64,000 bases of DNA. Origin: Vibrio cidicii. Lineage in GTDB: Bacteria; Pseudomonadota; Gammaproteobacteria; Enterobacterales; Vibrionaceae. A program made the translations under genes and the position numbers. The DNA is taken from NCBI RefSeq assembly GCF_009763805.1, contig NZ_CP046803.1, positions 124,001 to 188,000 on the forward strand, written 5' to 3'. This document shows, piece by piece, positions 1-8,321 of the stretch (position 1 is its first letter; each line of letters starts with the position of its first letter). A model generated the notes under the pieces. That model was not told the DNA's origin, did not search any database, and worked only from the letters and a program-made list of their open reading frames with translations.

Positions 1-59
1 CTTTCCTTGTTGTTGGCATAGGCATTTACGTTACGCCATCCGGCGTGATGAGTAAGTAA
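1..59 (+). CDS. C-terminal tail of an unidentified membrane protein (cut by window start)
   Basis: The third forward frame is open from the window edge to a TAA at 57-59. It reads a hydrophobic stretch (FLVVGIGIYV) followed by TPSGVMSK and the stop. This looks like a last membrane helix with a short tail, but 19 codons are too few to name a family. No alternative frame gives a more protein-like end. The call rests only on composition. Confidence 0.4.
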   Translation, partial: FLVVGIGIYVTPSGVMSK

Positions 60-146
60 TGAATCAAGTGTATGTCAGGAAGCGAAAATGTCACATGGAC
101 GAAAGGTGAACAAATGTGTCTTTAATCGTGTCGAAGTTACCGGGCA

Positions 147-181
147 GAACAAAAAGGCCGAAAGTGACACCTTCGGCCTTT
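147..181 (-). terminator. Rho-independent terminator of the alcohol dehydrogenase gene
   Basis: Ten-base perfect stem (153-162 with 172-181) around a nine-base loop. On the minus strand it is followed by a T run, just downstream of the stop at 219. Confidence 0.8.
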
Positions 182-218
182 GGCTTTGCTAATAACGCGT
201 TAATGATAGCCCGCGGGA

Positions 219-1368
219 TTACATCGCGGCTTCAAAAATGGCCGAGATTTCCGCGTGCGTGGCTTGTTTCGGGTTGGTAAAGCCGCAAGCGTCTTTCAGC
301 GCGTTATCCGCTAAAGTGGGAATGTCTTCCAGTTTCGCGCCCAGCTCACGGATACCCGCAGGAATGCCAACATCGTTGGCCAGAGCGACAATCGCCTCAA
401 TTGCTGCATTCGCGCCTTGCTCTGCGCTCATGTCTTCCACATTCACTCCCATCGCTTTTGCTACGTCTCGAAGACGCTCTGGGCAAATCTGCGCGTTATA
501 GCGCTGAACGTGCGGAAGTAAAATGGCATTACAAACGCCGTGTGGTAGGTCGTAGAAACCACCAAGCTGGTGCGCCATCGCATGTACATAGCCTAATGAT
601 GCGTTGTTAAATGCCATGCCCGCCATAAATTGTGCGTAGGCCATTTGTTCACGTGCTTCAATGTCGTCGCCGTGAGCAACGGCTTTGCGCAGGTAGGCTT
701 GGATCAGCTCGATCGCTTTGATAGCGACGGCGTCGGTGATGGGTGTGGCTGCGATCGAGACATAAGCTTCGATCGCATGGGTTAGCGCGTCCATGCCTGT
801 GGCCGCTGTCAGCGATGCGGGTTTCGCCAGCATCAACTCAGGGTCGTTCACCGAAATCAGCGGCGTGGTGTGCTTATCGACAATCGCCATCTTAATGTGA
901 CGCTCTTCATCAGTGATGATGCAAAAACGGGTCATCTCTGAGGCTGTACCTGCGGTGGTATTGATCGCAATCAGGGGCAGCATCGGTTTGGCTGATTTAT
1001 CAACTCCCTCGTAATCGCCAATTACGCCGCCGTTGGCTGCAACTAAAGCGATGCCTTTCGCGCAGTCGTGTGGTGAACCACCGCCTAAAGAGATGACGAA
1101 ATCACATTGGTTCTCTTTAAGTAGCGCCAAGCCTTGGTTGACGTTGCTGATGGTAGGGTTTGGCTGAGTGCCATCAAAAACTACGGTTTCGACAGAAACG
1201 CGCCGTCAGCAGATCTTGTACCTGCTTAACCACGCCAATTTGATTGAGGATTTTGTCAGTGACGATTAAACCCTTAGTGAAACCTTGCGCTTGAATGTTA
1301 TCAGCGGCGTCTTTTAAACAGCCCGCGCCCATAAGGTTGATCGTAGGGATAAAAAATGCACTCGTCAT
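219..1368 (-). CDS. yiaY: Iron-containing alcohol dehydrogenase, YiaY-like (one +1 frameshift)
   Basis: Group III iron-dependent dehydrogenase that interconverts primary alcohols and aldehydes with NAD(H) in the cytoplasm. The N-terminal part ([16 protein letters not shown]) and the C-terminal part (from about 1185 down to 219) are in different frames. Shortening the GTTTC at 1195-1199 (coding strand) by one T joins them into 382 residues, the usual family length, with the expected spacing to the conserved DGTQPNPT segment. Visible motifs are [11 protein letters not shown] (nucleotide binding), [13 protein letters not shown], and the iron-ligand region [23 protein letters not shown] and LPHGVCNA. 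The start has GGAG upstream (CGGAGCAATTCC-ATG). It is monocistronic with its own terminator. The substrate cannot be read from the sequence. Confidence 0.88.
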
Positions 1369-1624
1369 TGGAATTGCTCCGTAATTAGTTGTTATCGGTT
1401 TACGTCGCTACTCTGTCACAGACGAAGGTGGAAAAAACTTGATCTCAGACAAGTTGGGGGAGGGAATTCCCCCATGATGATAGGGAAGTGTGAAGGGGAT
1501 CTTGTTGCACATAAAAAAGGTGACACTATTGATGTTTCAATTAAATTTCTTCATGTTTGAAGGCAATCGTTTTCTCAATAATAACTGATAAAATACTTAT
1601 AATTTATATAGTTGTGTAGGTCGA
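1369..1624. other. Intergenic stretch with the alcohol dehydrogenase promoter region
   Basis: AT-rich sequence between the minus-strand alcohol dehydrogenase and the elbB terminator. It must hold the dehydrogenase promoter. I saw no small reading frame with a ribosome site and no convincing operator. Confidence 0.5.
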
Positions 1625-1653
1625 TAAAAAAACACCTCTCAACAATGAGAGGT
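1625..1653 (-). terminator. Rho-independent terminator of elbB
   Basis: Eight-base stem (1634-1641 with 1646-1653) with an ACAA loop. On the minus strand it is followed by GTGTTTTTTT, 40 bases past the elbB stop. Confidence 0.8.
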
Positions 1654-1691
1654 ATTTTATGGATTTCTGCTAATGATAAAACTGAGCGAAA

Positions 1692-2343
1692 TTACGCGAT
1701 CTCGACCAGTTGTTCCACCAGTTTTTCTATCCCACTGGCTGCTTCGGAAATCGAATTTGCCAGCATATAAGCGGGCGTTGATAGCACCTTATGTTTAGCA
1801 TCAAAGTGCACTTGATTCACCGTGCAAATGATGTGTACACCACCTAACTGGTTGAACGCAGCGGCAGTGGCTTCGTCGTTGCCTATCGTGCCTTCTACCC
1901 CATGCGGATAGATCATCGGGATAATGATTGGCGCGATGCACAAGTAACCAGCGGGTTTGCCTAGTTGCGCGAATGTGCGACAAGCGTGGGCAACATCGGC
2001 ATTGATACTGCATTCCGCTCCCTTGACCGCAAAATCAGTGAGATTTTTCGCTGCGCCAAAGCCTCCGGGCAATAACAAGGCATCAAACGCCTCTGCGCGC
2101 AGTTGCGCGACATCATCAATCTGACCGCGCGCAATACGTGCTGCTTCGACCAACACATTGCGCGTCTCATCCATCTCTTCGCCTGTTTTATGGTTAAGTA
2201 CGTGCAACTGTTCAATATTTGGGGCAAAGCAATGCCAGCTCGCTCCCGCCTTTTCTATCGCGTGCAACGCAAGAAACCGCTTCATGCAACTCGCTGCCAT
2301 CAAATACGCCTGCGCCACTGAGAATCACCGCAACTTTCTTCAT
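1692..2343 (-). CDS. elbB: Isoprenoid biosynthesis glyoxalase ElbB (one +1 frameshift)
   Basis: DJ-1/PfpI-superfamily protein named for its effect on lycopene yield; glyoxalase activity is reported for the E. coli protein. The start at 2343 reads MKKVAVILSGAGVFDGSELHEAV and then leaves frame. Removing one T from GTTTC (2273-2277 on the plus strand is GAAAC) continues as LALHAIEKAGASWHCFAPN and gives 216 residues, the normal length. Family segments include GEEMDETRNVLVEAARIARG, the nucleophile-elbow region LLPGGFGAAKNLTDFA, and TPAYMLANSISEAASGI near the end. A weak AGGA lies upstream of the ATG. It is a single gene with its own terminator. Confidence 0.88.
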
Positions 2344-2429
2344 TTTCTCTATCCTGTGGTTGATCGTTGTTCCCTTTACTCTAGCCAATTCTGTTGGCGA
2401 TGAAGCAAAGTTTGGCCAGTTTTGTGCAC

Positions 2430-2579
2430 TTACTCCACGCTGGGGGTAGGCGCAGAGTCGACTTCTTGTTGCGAGACTGGTGGGGATGCTGCTTCGCCTT
2501 CTTCCTCTTGTTCATTTTCTGGGTAAACGCGCACCACAAAAGGTGTGAGCATGACACTGGATGGCATAAATCGCTTCAT
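2430..2579 (-). CDS. Small acidic protein of 49 residues, unknown function
   Basis: Reading frame of 49 codons from ATG at 2579 to TAA at 2430, with a good ribosome site (CGGAGACGTT-ATG). The N-terminus is hydrophobic and basic (MKRFMPSSVMLTPFVVRV). The rest is acidic and proline rich (YPENEQEEEGEAASPP...). The frame sits in the gap between elbB and yddG, where no other strand offers a coherent frame. I do not recognise the family. The codon use and ribosome site argue that it is translated. It has no membrane segment of full length and no cysteine pair. Confidence 0.55.
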   Translation of the reverse strand: MKRFMPSSVMLTPFVVRVYPENEQEEEGEAASPPVSQQEVDSAPTPSVE

Positions 2580-2715
2580 AACGTCTCCGACTGATCATTC
2601 CTTGCTGCTTTATAGCCACATCACATCAAGATGGTATTGAAGTAGGTCATTTTTGCAGTAAGCTGTCTGCTTTGCTGATTCATGCTGCGTTTAAGATCAC
2701 ACTGGAAAAAGAACG

Positions 2716-3603
2716 ATGACCAATAAATACACCTTGTTTGGCTTGCTGGCGATTTTGTTTTGGAGCTGTTTGCTCGCCATGACACGTATGGTGGCGGAAT
2801 CATTTGGTGCGGTCGGCGGCGCCGCATTGCTCTACACCGTGAGCTCACTGCTGTTAGTGTTGGTTTTAGGCGTGCCCAAGCTGCGCAATTTTTCTTGGCG
2901 TTATTTGCTGATTGGCGGCGCACTATTTGTCAGCTACGAAATTTTACTCGCTTTGTCATTGGGTTTTGCCGACAGCCGCATGCAATCTATCCAAGTTTCT
3001 ATCGTCAACTATTTGTGGCCAGCATTGACTGTGCTCTTTGCTGTCTGGGGGAGTGAGAAAAAGCCGAATTGGCTATTGTATCCTGCCGTTTTGCTTGCCT
3101 TTATAGGGGTGGCTTGGACGGTGGGCGGCGATCAGGGCTTGTCACCAAGCATGATTGCGCAAAACGTTATGGCTAATCCTCTGGTGTTTGCCATGGCGTT
3201 TGTTGGCGCAATCATTTGGGCCGTTTATTGCAATATTACCCAGCGACAGCAATCCAAGCACAGTGCGATTACGCTTTTTTTCATCGCCACTGCAGCGGCC
3301 CTATGGGTGAAGTATTTTCTCACTGATGCCGAACCGTTGCATTTTACCTTGGGAAGTAGTGTCAATCTGCTATTGGCTGCGGGGCTGATGGCGGGAGGCT
3401 ATGCACTGTGGAATGTGGCTATCGTTGGCGGCAATATGGTGTTTTTGGCCACCATGTCGTATTTCACCCCTGTACTCTCTTCATTTCTTTCGTCGTTCAT
3501 TCTTGGGGTTAGCCTACCGGGGGCATTTTGGCAGGGCGTATTTATGGTGACACTGGGTTCACTCGGCTGCTGGTGGGTAACGCGCAAGAAAAACGCCGCA
3601 TGA
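2716..3603 (+). CDS. yddG: YddG-type aromatic amino acid exporter (DMT/EamA family)
   Basis: Inner-membrane exporter of the drug/metabolite transporter superfamily. E. coli YddG exports aromatic amino acids and some toxic analogues. The 295 residues contain about ten hydrophobic segments. Typical family stretches are WSCLLAMTRMVAES in TM1, SYEILLALSLG, VNYLWPALTVLFA, GAIIWAVYCNITQ and SYFTPVLSS. The ATG has AAAGAACG upstream. The stop codon lies in the loop of the terminator hairpin, directly before the group II intron. The gene stands alone, divergent from the small protein at 2430-2579. Confidence 0.88.
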   Translation: MTNKYTLFGLLAILFWSCLLAMTRMVAESFGAVGGAALLYTVSSLLLVLVLGVPKLRNFSWRYLLIGGALFVSYEILLALSLGFADSRMQSIQVSIVNYLWPALTVLFAVWGSEKKPNWLLYPAVLLAFIGVAWTVGGDQGLSPSMIAQNVMANPLVFAMAFVGAIIWAVYCNITQRQQSKHSAITLFFIATAAALWVKYFLTDAEPLHFTLGSSVNLLLAAGLMAGGYALWNVAIVGGNMVFLATMSYFTPVLSSFLSSFILGVSLPGAFWQGVFMVTLGSLGCWWVTRKKNAA

Positions 3604-3614
3604 CGCGGCGTTTT
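3590..3614. terminator. Bidirectional terminator overlapping the yddG stop
   Basis: Stem AACGCCGC (3592-3599) with GCGGCGTT (605-612 of the same block, i.e. 3605-3612); the loop holds the yddG TGA. T-rich tails exist on both strands, so it probably once served both yddG and the convergent efflux gene at 5521-6414, which the intron now separates from it by 1.9 kb. Confidence 0.8.
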
Positions 3615-4161
3615 GCAAATTGTGCGCCGAGCATGGCGTTGATCTAGGAGGTGAAAGTCCTCTACGGGCTCAGTCGAGCGAGAACCGTTAGCCTATGCAA
3701 GGGTGTTCACCGTGAGGTGAAACCTGAAGGAAGCAAACGGCAAAACTTGGTTGTGACGAACAGAAATCTGATAGTAGGCCTGTACAACTTGGGTAACCTA
3801 GCAATAGATAGAATAGCCCAATGCCTCGACGGGAAGTGTGTATAGGTAAATCAGGCACGGCCAAGGGAAAGAGCAACGTCTTACCTCGGGAGATCTCATT
3901 GCCTGTCTCAGATGAGACTAACACAACAGTGATGTTGTGTGATGGGTAATGAGAAGTCAGCAGAAGGCATAGTACTTTGAGGAAGTACAACTCAAAGGAA
4001 GGCCAGAACTGAATATATCAAGAAGCAGTCACTAGACACTCAATCATGTGGAGTCATAGCAAGATGAAAATCATCTCTACGGCCCAATGGGCGATACCGC
4101 AAGTAAAGCTCATGGTCACGAAGAATGACAAGCATGATCGGCGTAGAAAGGAGGACGAGTC

Positions 4162-5475
4162 TTGGTGACCCCCACTCCGCTGATGGAACAAATCAGCTCC
4201 TCAGCGAATTTGAACCATGCCCTTCGACGCGTGAAGAAGAACAAGGGGTGCGCAGGTGTCGACAGACTCGACATCGCAGCGACCATCTCTAAACTTCGAC
4301 AAGCTTCAAACGGGCAAGCGCTCCGCCAGAGTCTTCTGGACGGAAGCTACCAACCTCAACCTGTTCTGGGTGTAGAAATCCCTAAAACGACTGGTGGCGT
4401 CAGGCAATTAGGCATCCCCACGGTACTGGATAGGATAGTCCAACAGGCGATCACATCAGTACTGTCAGACATCTATGAGCCGAAGTTCTCCAACAGCAGT
4501 TATGGGTTCAGGCCAAACCGCAGTGCGCATCATGCGCTTGCGGCAGCAAGCCGCTATATCAGAGAAGGGCGGGGTTATGTAGTGGATATCGATCTAGCCA
4601 AATACTTCGACACGGTGAACCATGATAGGCTGATGCACAGATTATCTAAGGACATCAGTGATAAACGAGTATTAAAGCTCATCAGGTCCTATCTACAGGC
4701 AGGCTTAATGCGAGATGGGTTAGTAGAGCGAAGACAACGAGGAACACCACAGGGTGGTCCATTATCTCCGTTACTCTCTAATATCGTATTAGATGAACTG
4801 GACAAAGAGTTAGAGCGAAGAGGGCATAAGTTCTGTCGATATGCAGATGACTGCCAAATCTACGTTCGTAGTGAGGAAGCCGCCCATCGAGTCAAAGAGT
4901 CGATAACGGAGTTCTTGGAGCAGAAGCTAAAGCTCACGGTAAACCGTGAGAAAAGTGCAGCGACAAGAGTGACGGAGCGAGCCTACCTAAGCCATAGCTT
5001 CAAGATAGACGGAACCCTTCTGATATCAAAATCGGCACAAGCTCAAATGAAGAAGCGAGTGCGGAAAATAACGAAGCGAAATCGAGGTCGAGAGTTATCG
5101 GTAATCATCACCGAGTTAACCCAATACCTACGAGGTTGGCAGCACTACTTCAAGCTCGCCATAGGTCAAAGTGCGATGCAGCGCTTGGACGAATGGATAC
5201 GGCGTCGGTTGAGATGTTACCGCCTGAAACAGCGCAAACGCAGATACAGCATAGCGACATGGTTACAACGCCAAGGTGTAACAGAGCGAAATGCGTGGAA
5301 ACTGGCGATGTCTGATAAAGGGTGGTGGCGCTTAGCACTCTCGCCCCAGTTGAATCACGCAATGCCACTCAAATGGTTCGAGGAGAGGGGGCTTTACTCA
5401 TTGAGAGATGGGTATGAGTCACTAAAGGTATATTCGGAACCGCCGTATGCGACCCACGCTTGTACGGTGGTGTGA
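4162..5475 (+). CDS. ltrA: Group II intron-encoded reverse transcriptase/maturase
   Basis: The protein helps the intron RNA to fold and splice, and copies it into DNA at the target. The 437 residues contain, in order, an RT-0/1 region (VKKNKGCAGVDRL), PKTTGGVRQLGIPTVLDRIVQQ, the fingers motif YGFRPNRSAHHAL, DIDLAKYFDTVNHDRL (catalytic Asp), GTPQGGPLSPLLSNI and the palm motif YADD. A maturase X region (LRGWQHYFKL, with a basic stretch) follows. No C-terminal H-N-H zinc domain is present. The C-terminus (SEPPYATH...) is translated from domain V of the ribozyme, as in several bacterial classes. The start is TTG at 4162, seven bases after GGAGG; GTG at 4165 is an alternative. Confidence 0.9.
   Translation: MVTPTPLMEQISSSANLNHALRRVKKNKGCAGVDRLDIAATISKLRQASNGQALRQSLLDGSYQPQPVLGVEIPKTTGGVRQLGIPTVLDRIVQQAITSVLSDIYEPKFSNSSYGFRPNRSAHHALAAASRYIREGRGYVVDIDLAKYFDTVNHDRLMHRLSKDISDKRVLKLIRSYLQAGLMRDGLVERRQRGTPQGGPLSPLLSNIVLDELDKELERRGHKFCRYADDCQIYVRSEEAAHRVKESITEFLEQKLKLTVNREKSAATRVTERAYLSHSFKIDGTLLISKSAQAQMKKRVRKITKRNRGRELSVIITELTQYLRGWQHYFKLAIGQSAMQRLDEWIRRRLRCYRLKQRKRRYSIATWLQRQGVTERNAWKLAMSDKGWWRLALSPQLNHAMPLKWFEERGLYSLRDGYESLKVYSEPPYATHACTVV
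5438..5472 (+). ncRNA. Domain V-like catalytic hairpin of the group II intron
   Basis: CCGCCGTA (5440-5447) pairs with TACGGTGG (5463-5470) with one G-T pair. A CGC lies in the lower stem and an asymmetric bulge in the middle. The position, 40 bases from the intron 3' end, fits domain V. The inner loop is shorter than the usual domain V, so detail needs covariance scoring. Confidence 0.6.
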
Positions 5476-5520
5476 GAGGATGGAGGCCGTGAGGCCTCCT
5501 CCTACTCGATTAATGAGCGA

Positions 5521-6414
5521 TTAATGAGCAATGTTGAGATTGAGTTGCAACTTAAACGGATGTTTAGAAAGCTGGTCGCGTAACTTGTTACGGGTATTTT
5601 CTAGCTCTGCCAAGGCTAAGGTTTGATTTTTGACATGCAAGTCGACGTTGACCCGCAGCTCTTGGCCTACTTTTGTTACCCCTGCCAGCTCAAGATGCTG
5701 TGAGGTTTGCTGTTCAATAAATTCGATGTCGCTGCCTACGCGTTTACACAGATCTTCGTCTGGTGACATCATCATCAGCTCTCGCAACGCATCTTTCAGC
5801 ATACCAAGCGGCACTTTGATAAAGTAAAACGACATCGCCAACATCATCACTGGGTCAGCATAGGCAGCGAACTCGGCGTATGGGGTATAAGTCACCGCCC
5901 AAGACATCACAAAACCAATCGAGACCACTGCACTGAGCAGCGCATCCATCTGCCATTGTTTCACTTCAGCCTCAATCAGACCAGACGAGAACTGACGGCT
6001 TTTTTTAACGATAAACCACCACACATACGCGCAGCCGATCACACAAGAGGTCTCGAAGAAGATCGCCACCGACGCATCAACTTCACGGCCACCGTTAAAC
6101 AAATCGGTTACTGCTGAGTAGAGTGAATAAGCCACCACAAGCAAAATCACGATTGCTTTAATCGCAATCACAATCGGCTCTAGCACCGCTTTACCAAACG
6201 GAAAAAGGTTTTTGGAAGGCTTGCTGATGTAGTAAGAAGCAGCCAGCGACAATAATGTTAACAGTAAGCTGACCAGCGAATAGATCCCATCGAACATGAT
6301 GACCAAAGAACCTGCGAACAAGCCAAGTACCAGTCCGCTGATAGCAAACCCTGATGCAGCAAGGGCTGAGAAAGTCAGGATTCGATTTTCGTTCTTTGTT
6401 GTCCTGTCACACAT
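5521..6414 (-). CDS. Cation diffusion facilitator (CDF) family efflux protein
   Basis: Inner-membrane proton antiporter family that exports Zn, Fe, Co, Cd or Mn; the metal cannot be told from the sequence. The protein has six predicted membrane segments and a cytoplasmic C-terminal domain rich in beta/alpha character (VTKVGQELRVNVDLHVKN). TM2 holds FDGIYSLVS and TM5 holds QMDALLSAVVS, each with the expected Asp but without the usual His partners, so the site is atypical. I place the start at ATG 6414 with GGA upstream; a TTG at 6426 would add four residues. It is convergent with yddG. The group II intron begins right after its stop and separates it from the old terminator. Confidence 0.8.
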   Translation of the reverse strand: MCDRTTKNENRILTFSALAASGFAISGLVLGLFAGSLVIMFDGIYSLVSLLLTLLSLAASYYISKPSKNLFPFGKAVLEPIVIAIKAIVILLVVAYSLYSAVTDLFNGGREVDASVAIFFETSCVIGCAYVWWFIVKKSRQFSSGLIEAEVKQWQMDALLSAVVSIGFVMSWAVTYTPYAEFAAYADPVMMLAMSFYFIKVPLGMLKDALRELMMMSPDEDLCKRVGSDIEFIEQQTSQHLELAGVTKVGQELRVNVDLHVKNQTLALAELENTRNKLRDQLSKHPFKLQLNLNIAH

Positions 6415-6599
6415 AAAATAGTCCAATGGCTAAACACTCTGATATTGTTTAGCGGGCTGGACTTTTTTACAAATGAAAAGTGGATGAAAGAAATATGACT
6501 GAAAGGGGTTTTCTAGATGTTTTCTTATTTTACAATGAATTGCGATTGAAATTTGCTGTCAGTAAATTTGACGCTCACTGAGGAAAAAGTCTGTGTTGG

Positions 6600-7478
6600 C
6601 TAGAAATCGAATAAATAATCGTTGATTCTGTCCGCCAGCCAGCTCATCGCCGGGTGCTCCGACATGCCACTTGGGGTGAACATACAGTAATCCTCTTGCG
6701 TCAAACCGTAGGTATGTTTGATGACCGCTAATTTCTGCTCGCGCAGGTATTGACGAATCAATGGTTCGGGTAATACGCCCCATGCGTTCTCTTGCAAAAT
6801 CATGTTCATCATGTAGTCAAAGCAGGAAAAACCGATGTGACGCAGTGAAAAAGGACGCAGCTCGGGGTTGTCTTTCTCGTTGAGATAGACCATCAAGGCT
6901 TGCATCTGAGAGCGCAAATCTTCGTCCGAAACTCGCCGCATACGAGTCAGTGGATGATCGGCGCGACACACCGACATCATGCGAATTTTTCCCAGAGGGT
7001 TGTAGGTGATTTTGGGGCTATCGATGCGTTCATAATCAACACCAAAAGCGAAATCAACCTGGCGTGTTTCGACTAAATTTTCCAAGTCTCCACTAGAAGC
7101 AAGAACGATGTTGAACGAGGTAGATGGGTAGCGTTTACTTAGTTGATGTGAGTATTCTTGCCAAACTTCATCGGGTAGTGAATCGTCTCGCGCGATCCAC
7201 ATCTCGGCGTTAAAGACACCAGAGACTTGCTCGCAGGTTTGCTTAATTCGCTGTGACGTAAACAATAAGTTCTCACAGTCTTTAAAGATGGCTTTACCCG
7301 CTTCAGAAAGAGTGAGTTGATTGCCTGAACGGGTAAAAAGCTCAATATCTAACTCTTTTTCCAGCGATTTTATCGACATACTGAGCTTGGTGCGGTTGCA
7401 ATCTAAATGGCGCGCCGCTTCAGAGACAGAGCCTAACTCCGCGACGCTACAAAACGCTTCAATTTGAGACAGATTCAT
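6600..7478 (-). CDS. LysR-family transcriptional regulator
   Basis: 292 residues. An N-terminal winged helix-turn-helix (residues 1-62: MNLSQIEAFCSVAELGSVSEAARHL...) is followed by a periplasmic-binding-like effector domain. Within the HTH, the sequence CNRTKLSMSIKSLEKEL replaces the commoner S-Q-S-A-V/L-S recognition helix, so it is a less typical member. The ATG start is followed at once by the HTH. It is transcribed away from the methyltransferase at 7645. LysR proteins commonly control the divergent neighbour, but nothing here proves it. Effector unknown. Confidence 0.85.
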   Translation of the reverse strand: MNLSQIEAFCSVAELGSVSEAARHLDCNRTKLSMSIKSLEKELDIELFTRSGNQLTLSEAGKAIFKDCENLLFTSQRIKQTCEQVSGVFNAEMWIARDDSLPDEVWQEYSHQLSKRYPSTSFNIVLASSGDLENLVETRQVDFAFGVDYERIDSPKITYNPLGKIRMMSVCRADHPLTRMRRVSDEDLRSQMQALMVYLNEKDNPELRPFSLRHIGFSCFDYMMNMILQENAWGVLPEPLIRQYLREQKLAVIKHTYGLTQEDYCMFTPSGMSEHPAMSWLADRINDYLFDF

Positions 7479-7644
7479 GTGTTACCCATAACCATTTTTG
7501 AAGCTATAGCATAACTAACTTTTGCCCCGGTTGTTAAGTGGCTCTTTTGCACACAGATTGGTGCTAATAACTCTATGACGTGGCGAGAAATTTGAGTTAA
7601 TCTATACGCAGTTCCCGTTACAAGAAGTAATTATGGAGGCCATG

Positions 7645-8241
7645 ATGGCACACAATTGGGATGAGGTCGCTAAGGAGTGGGAGAGCAATCCTGCGACGGA
7701 AGAATTTGCCAAATCTGTGTTTAATCAGCTGTTAGATCGGGTTGATCTACAGGGCGCAAGAGTGTTGGACTTTGGTTGTGGTACTGGCTTATTGACGCAA
7801 AAAATGTCGCCATTGGCGAAAGACATCGTTGCGCTTGATGCAAGCGAAGAGATGATTGAAGAGCTCGATAAGAAGCAGTTGCCTAATGTTGAGCCTGTCG
7901 TCGACAGCTTAACGCGTGGACTAGTAGCGCAGCACCCTGCGTTTCGTGGTCAATTTGATCTGGTGGTTGCCTCATCGGTTTGCGCGTTTGTCGATGATTT
8001 GGCTGGCGTTTTGGATATCGCTCACAGTTTGCTCAATCCAGGTGGCTGTTTTATTCATTGGGATTGGGCTGCGGATGCCGCGGAGCAAGGTTTAGAGGTT
8101 GATGGCCTCACAGAGGAGCGAGTTCGTCAAGTGCTCACCAATGCAGGTTTTGTCAATGTTGAAGTGGGCCCTGCATTTTCGTTAACGATGGACGATAAAA
8201 CCTATCCCGTTTTAGTGGGCATGGGTAAACGGCTTAACTAA
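7645..8241 (+). CDS. Class I SAM-dependent methyltransferase
   Basis: Small cytoplasmic methyltransferase of 198 residues. Motif I, VLDFGCGTGLLTQ, binds S-adenosylmethionine. It is followed by the acidic motif II (IVALDASEEMIEELD) and a third strand (DLVVASSVCAFVDD). The C-terminal segment has the usual HWDWAAD... and VGPAFSLTM strands. The start is ATG 7645, six bases after GGAGG; ATG at 7633 would place the ribosome site inside the gene. No substrate domain is visible. The gene has its own terminator and faces away from the LysR gene, which may regulate it. Confidence 0.82.
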   Translation: MAHNWDEVAKEWESNPATEEFAKSVFNQLLDRVDLQGARVLDFGCGTGLLTQKMSPLAKDIVALDASEEMIEELDKKQLPNVEPVVDSLTRGLVAQHPAFRGQFDLVVASSVCAFVDDLAGVLDIAHSLLNPGGCFIHWDWAADAAEQGLEVDGLTEERVRQVLTNAGFVNVEVGPAFSLTMDDKTYPVLVGMGKRLN

Positions 8242-8269
8242 CCGTTAAGCGAAATCATCAAATACAGAT

Positions 8270-8300
8270 GAGGCGAGCACAATGCTCGCCTCACGTTTTT
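8270..8300 (+). terminator. Rho-independent terminator of the methyltransferase gene
   Basis: Ten-base perfect stem (8270-8279 with 8283-8292), three-base loop, then ACGTTTTTC. Confidence 0.85.
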
Positions 8301-8321
8301 CTGTTTCTTTCGTTATTTTGT

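Larger units (their letters stand above)
3622..5510 (+). mobile_element. Group II intron with reverse-transcriptase/maturase
   Basis: Self-splicing retroelement of about 1.9 kb. The 5' end begins GTGCGCC, matching the GUGYG rule, and is followed by the common bacterial start (GGAGGTGAAAGTCC). The 3' end reads CTCCTACTCGAT after a small hairpin that fits domain VI. A domain V-like hairpin lies at 5438-5472. The 5' flank is the yddG terminator hairpin, with only a few bases between. Insertion just after a terminator stem is known for group IIC introns. The encoded protein has no HNH endonuclease, which fits classes that depend on structured or replicating DNA targets. I did not fold domains I-IV, so the class is not assigned. 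The ends could be off by one or two bases. Confidence 0.85.

Noticed and set aside
219..2343. True pseudogenisation of yiaY and elbB
   Set aside because: All nineteen breaks share one pentamer and single-base repair restores full proteins, so decay of individual genes is the weaker explanation.
2394..2594. 66-codon plus-strand frame between elbB and yddG
   Set aside because: Opposite the better-supported 49-residue minus-strand gene; no ribosome site.
3688..3990. 100-codon minus-strand frame in the intron 5' part
   Set aside because: This stretch is ribozyme RNA (domain I); no coding signal.
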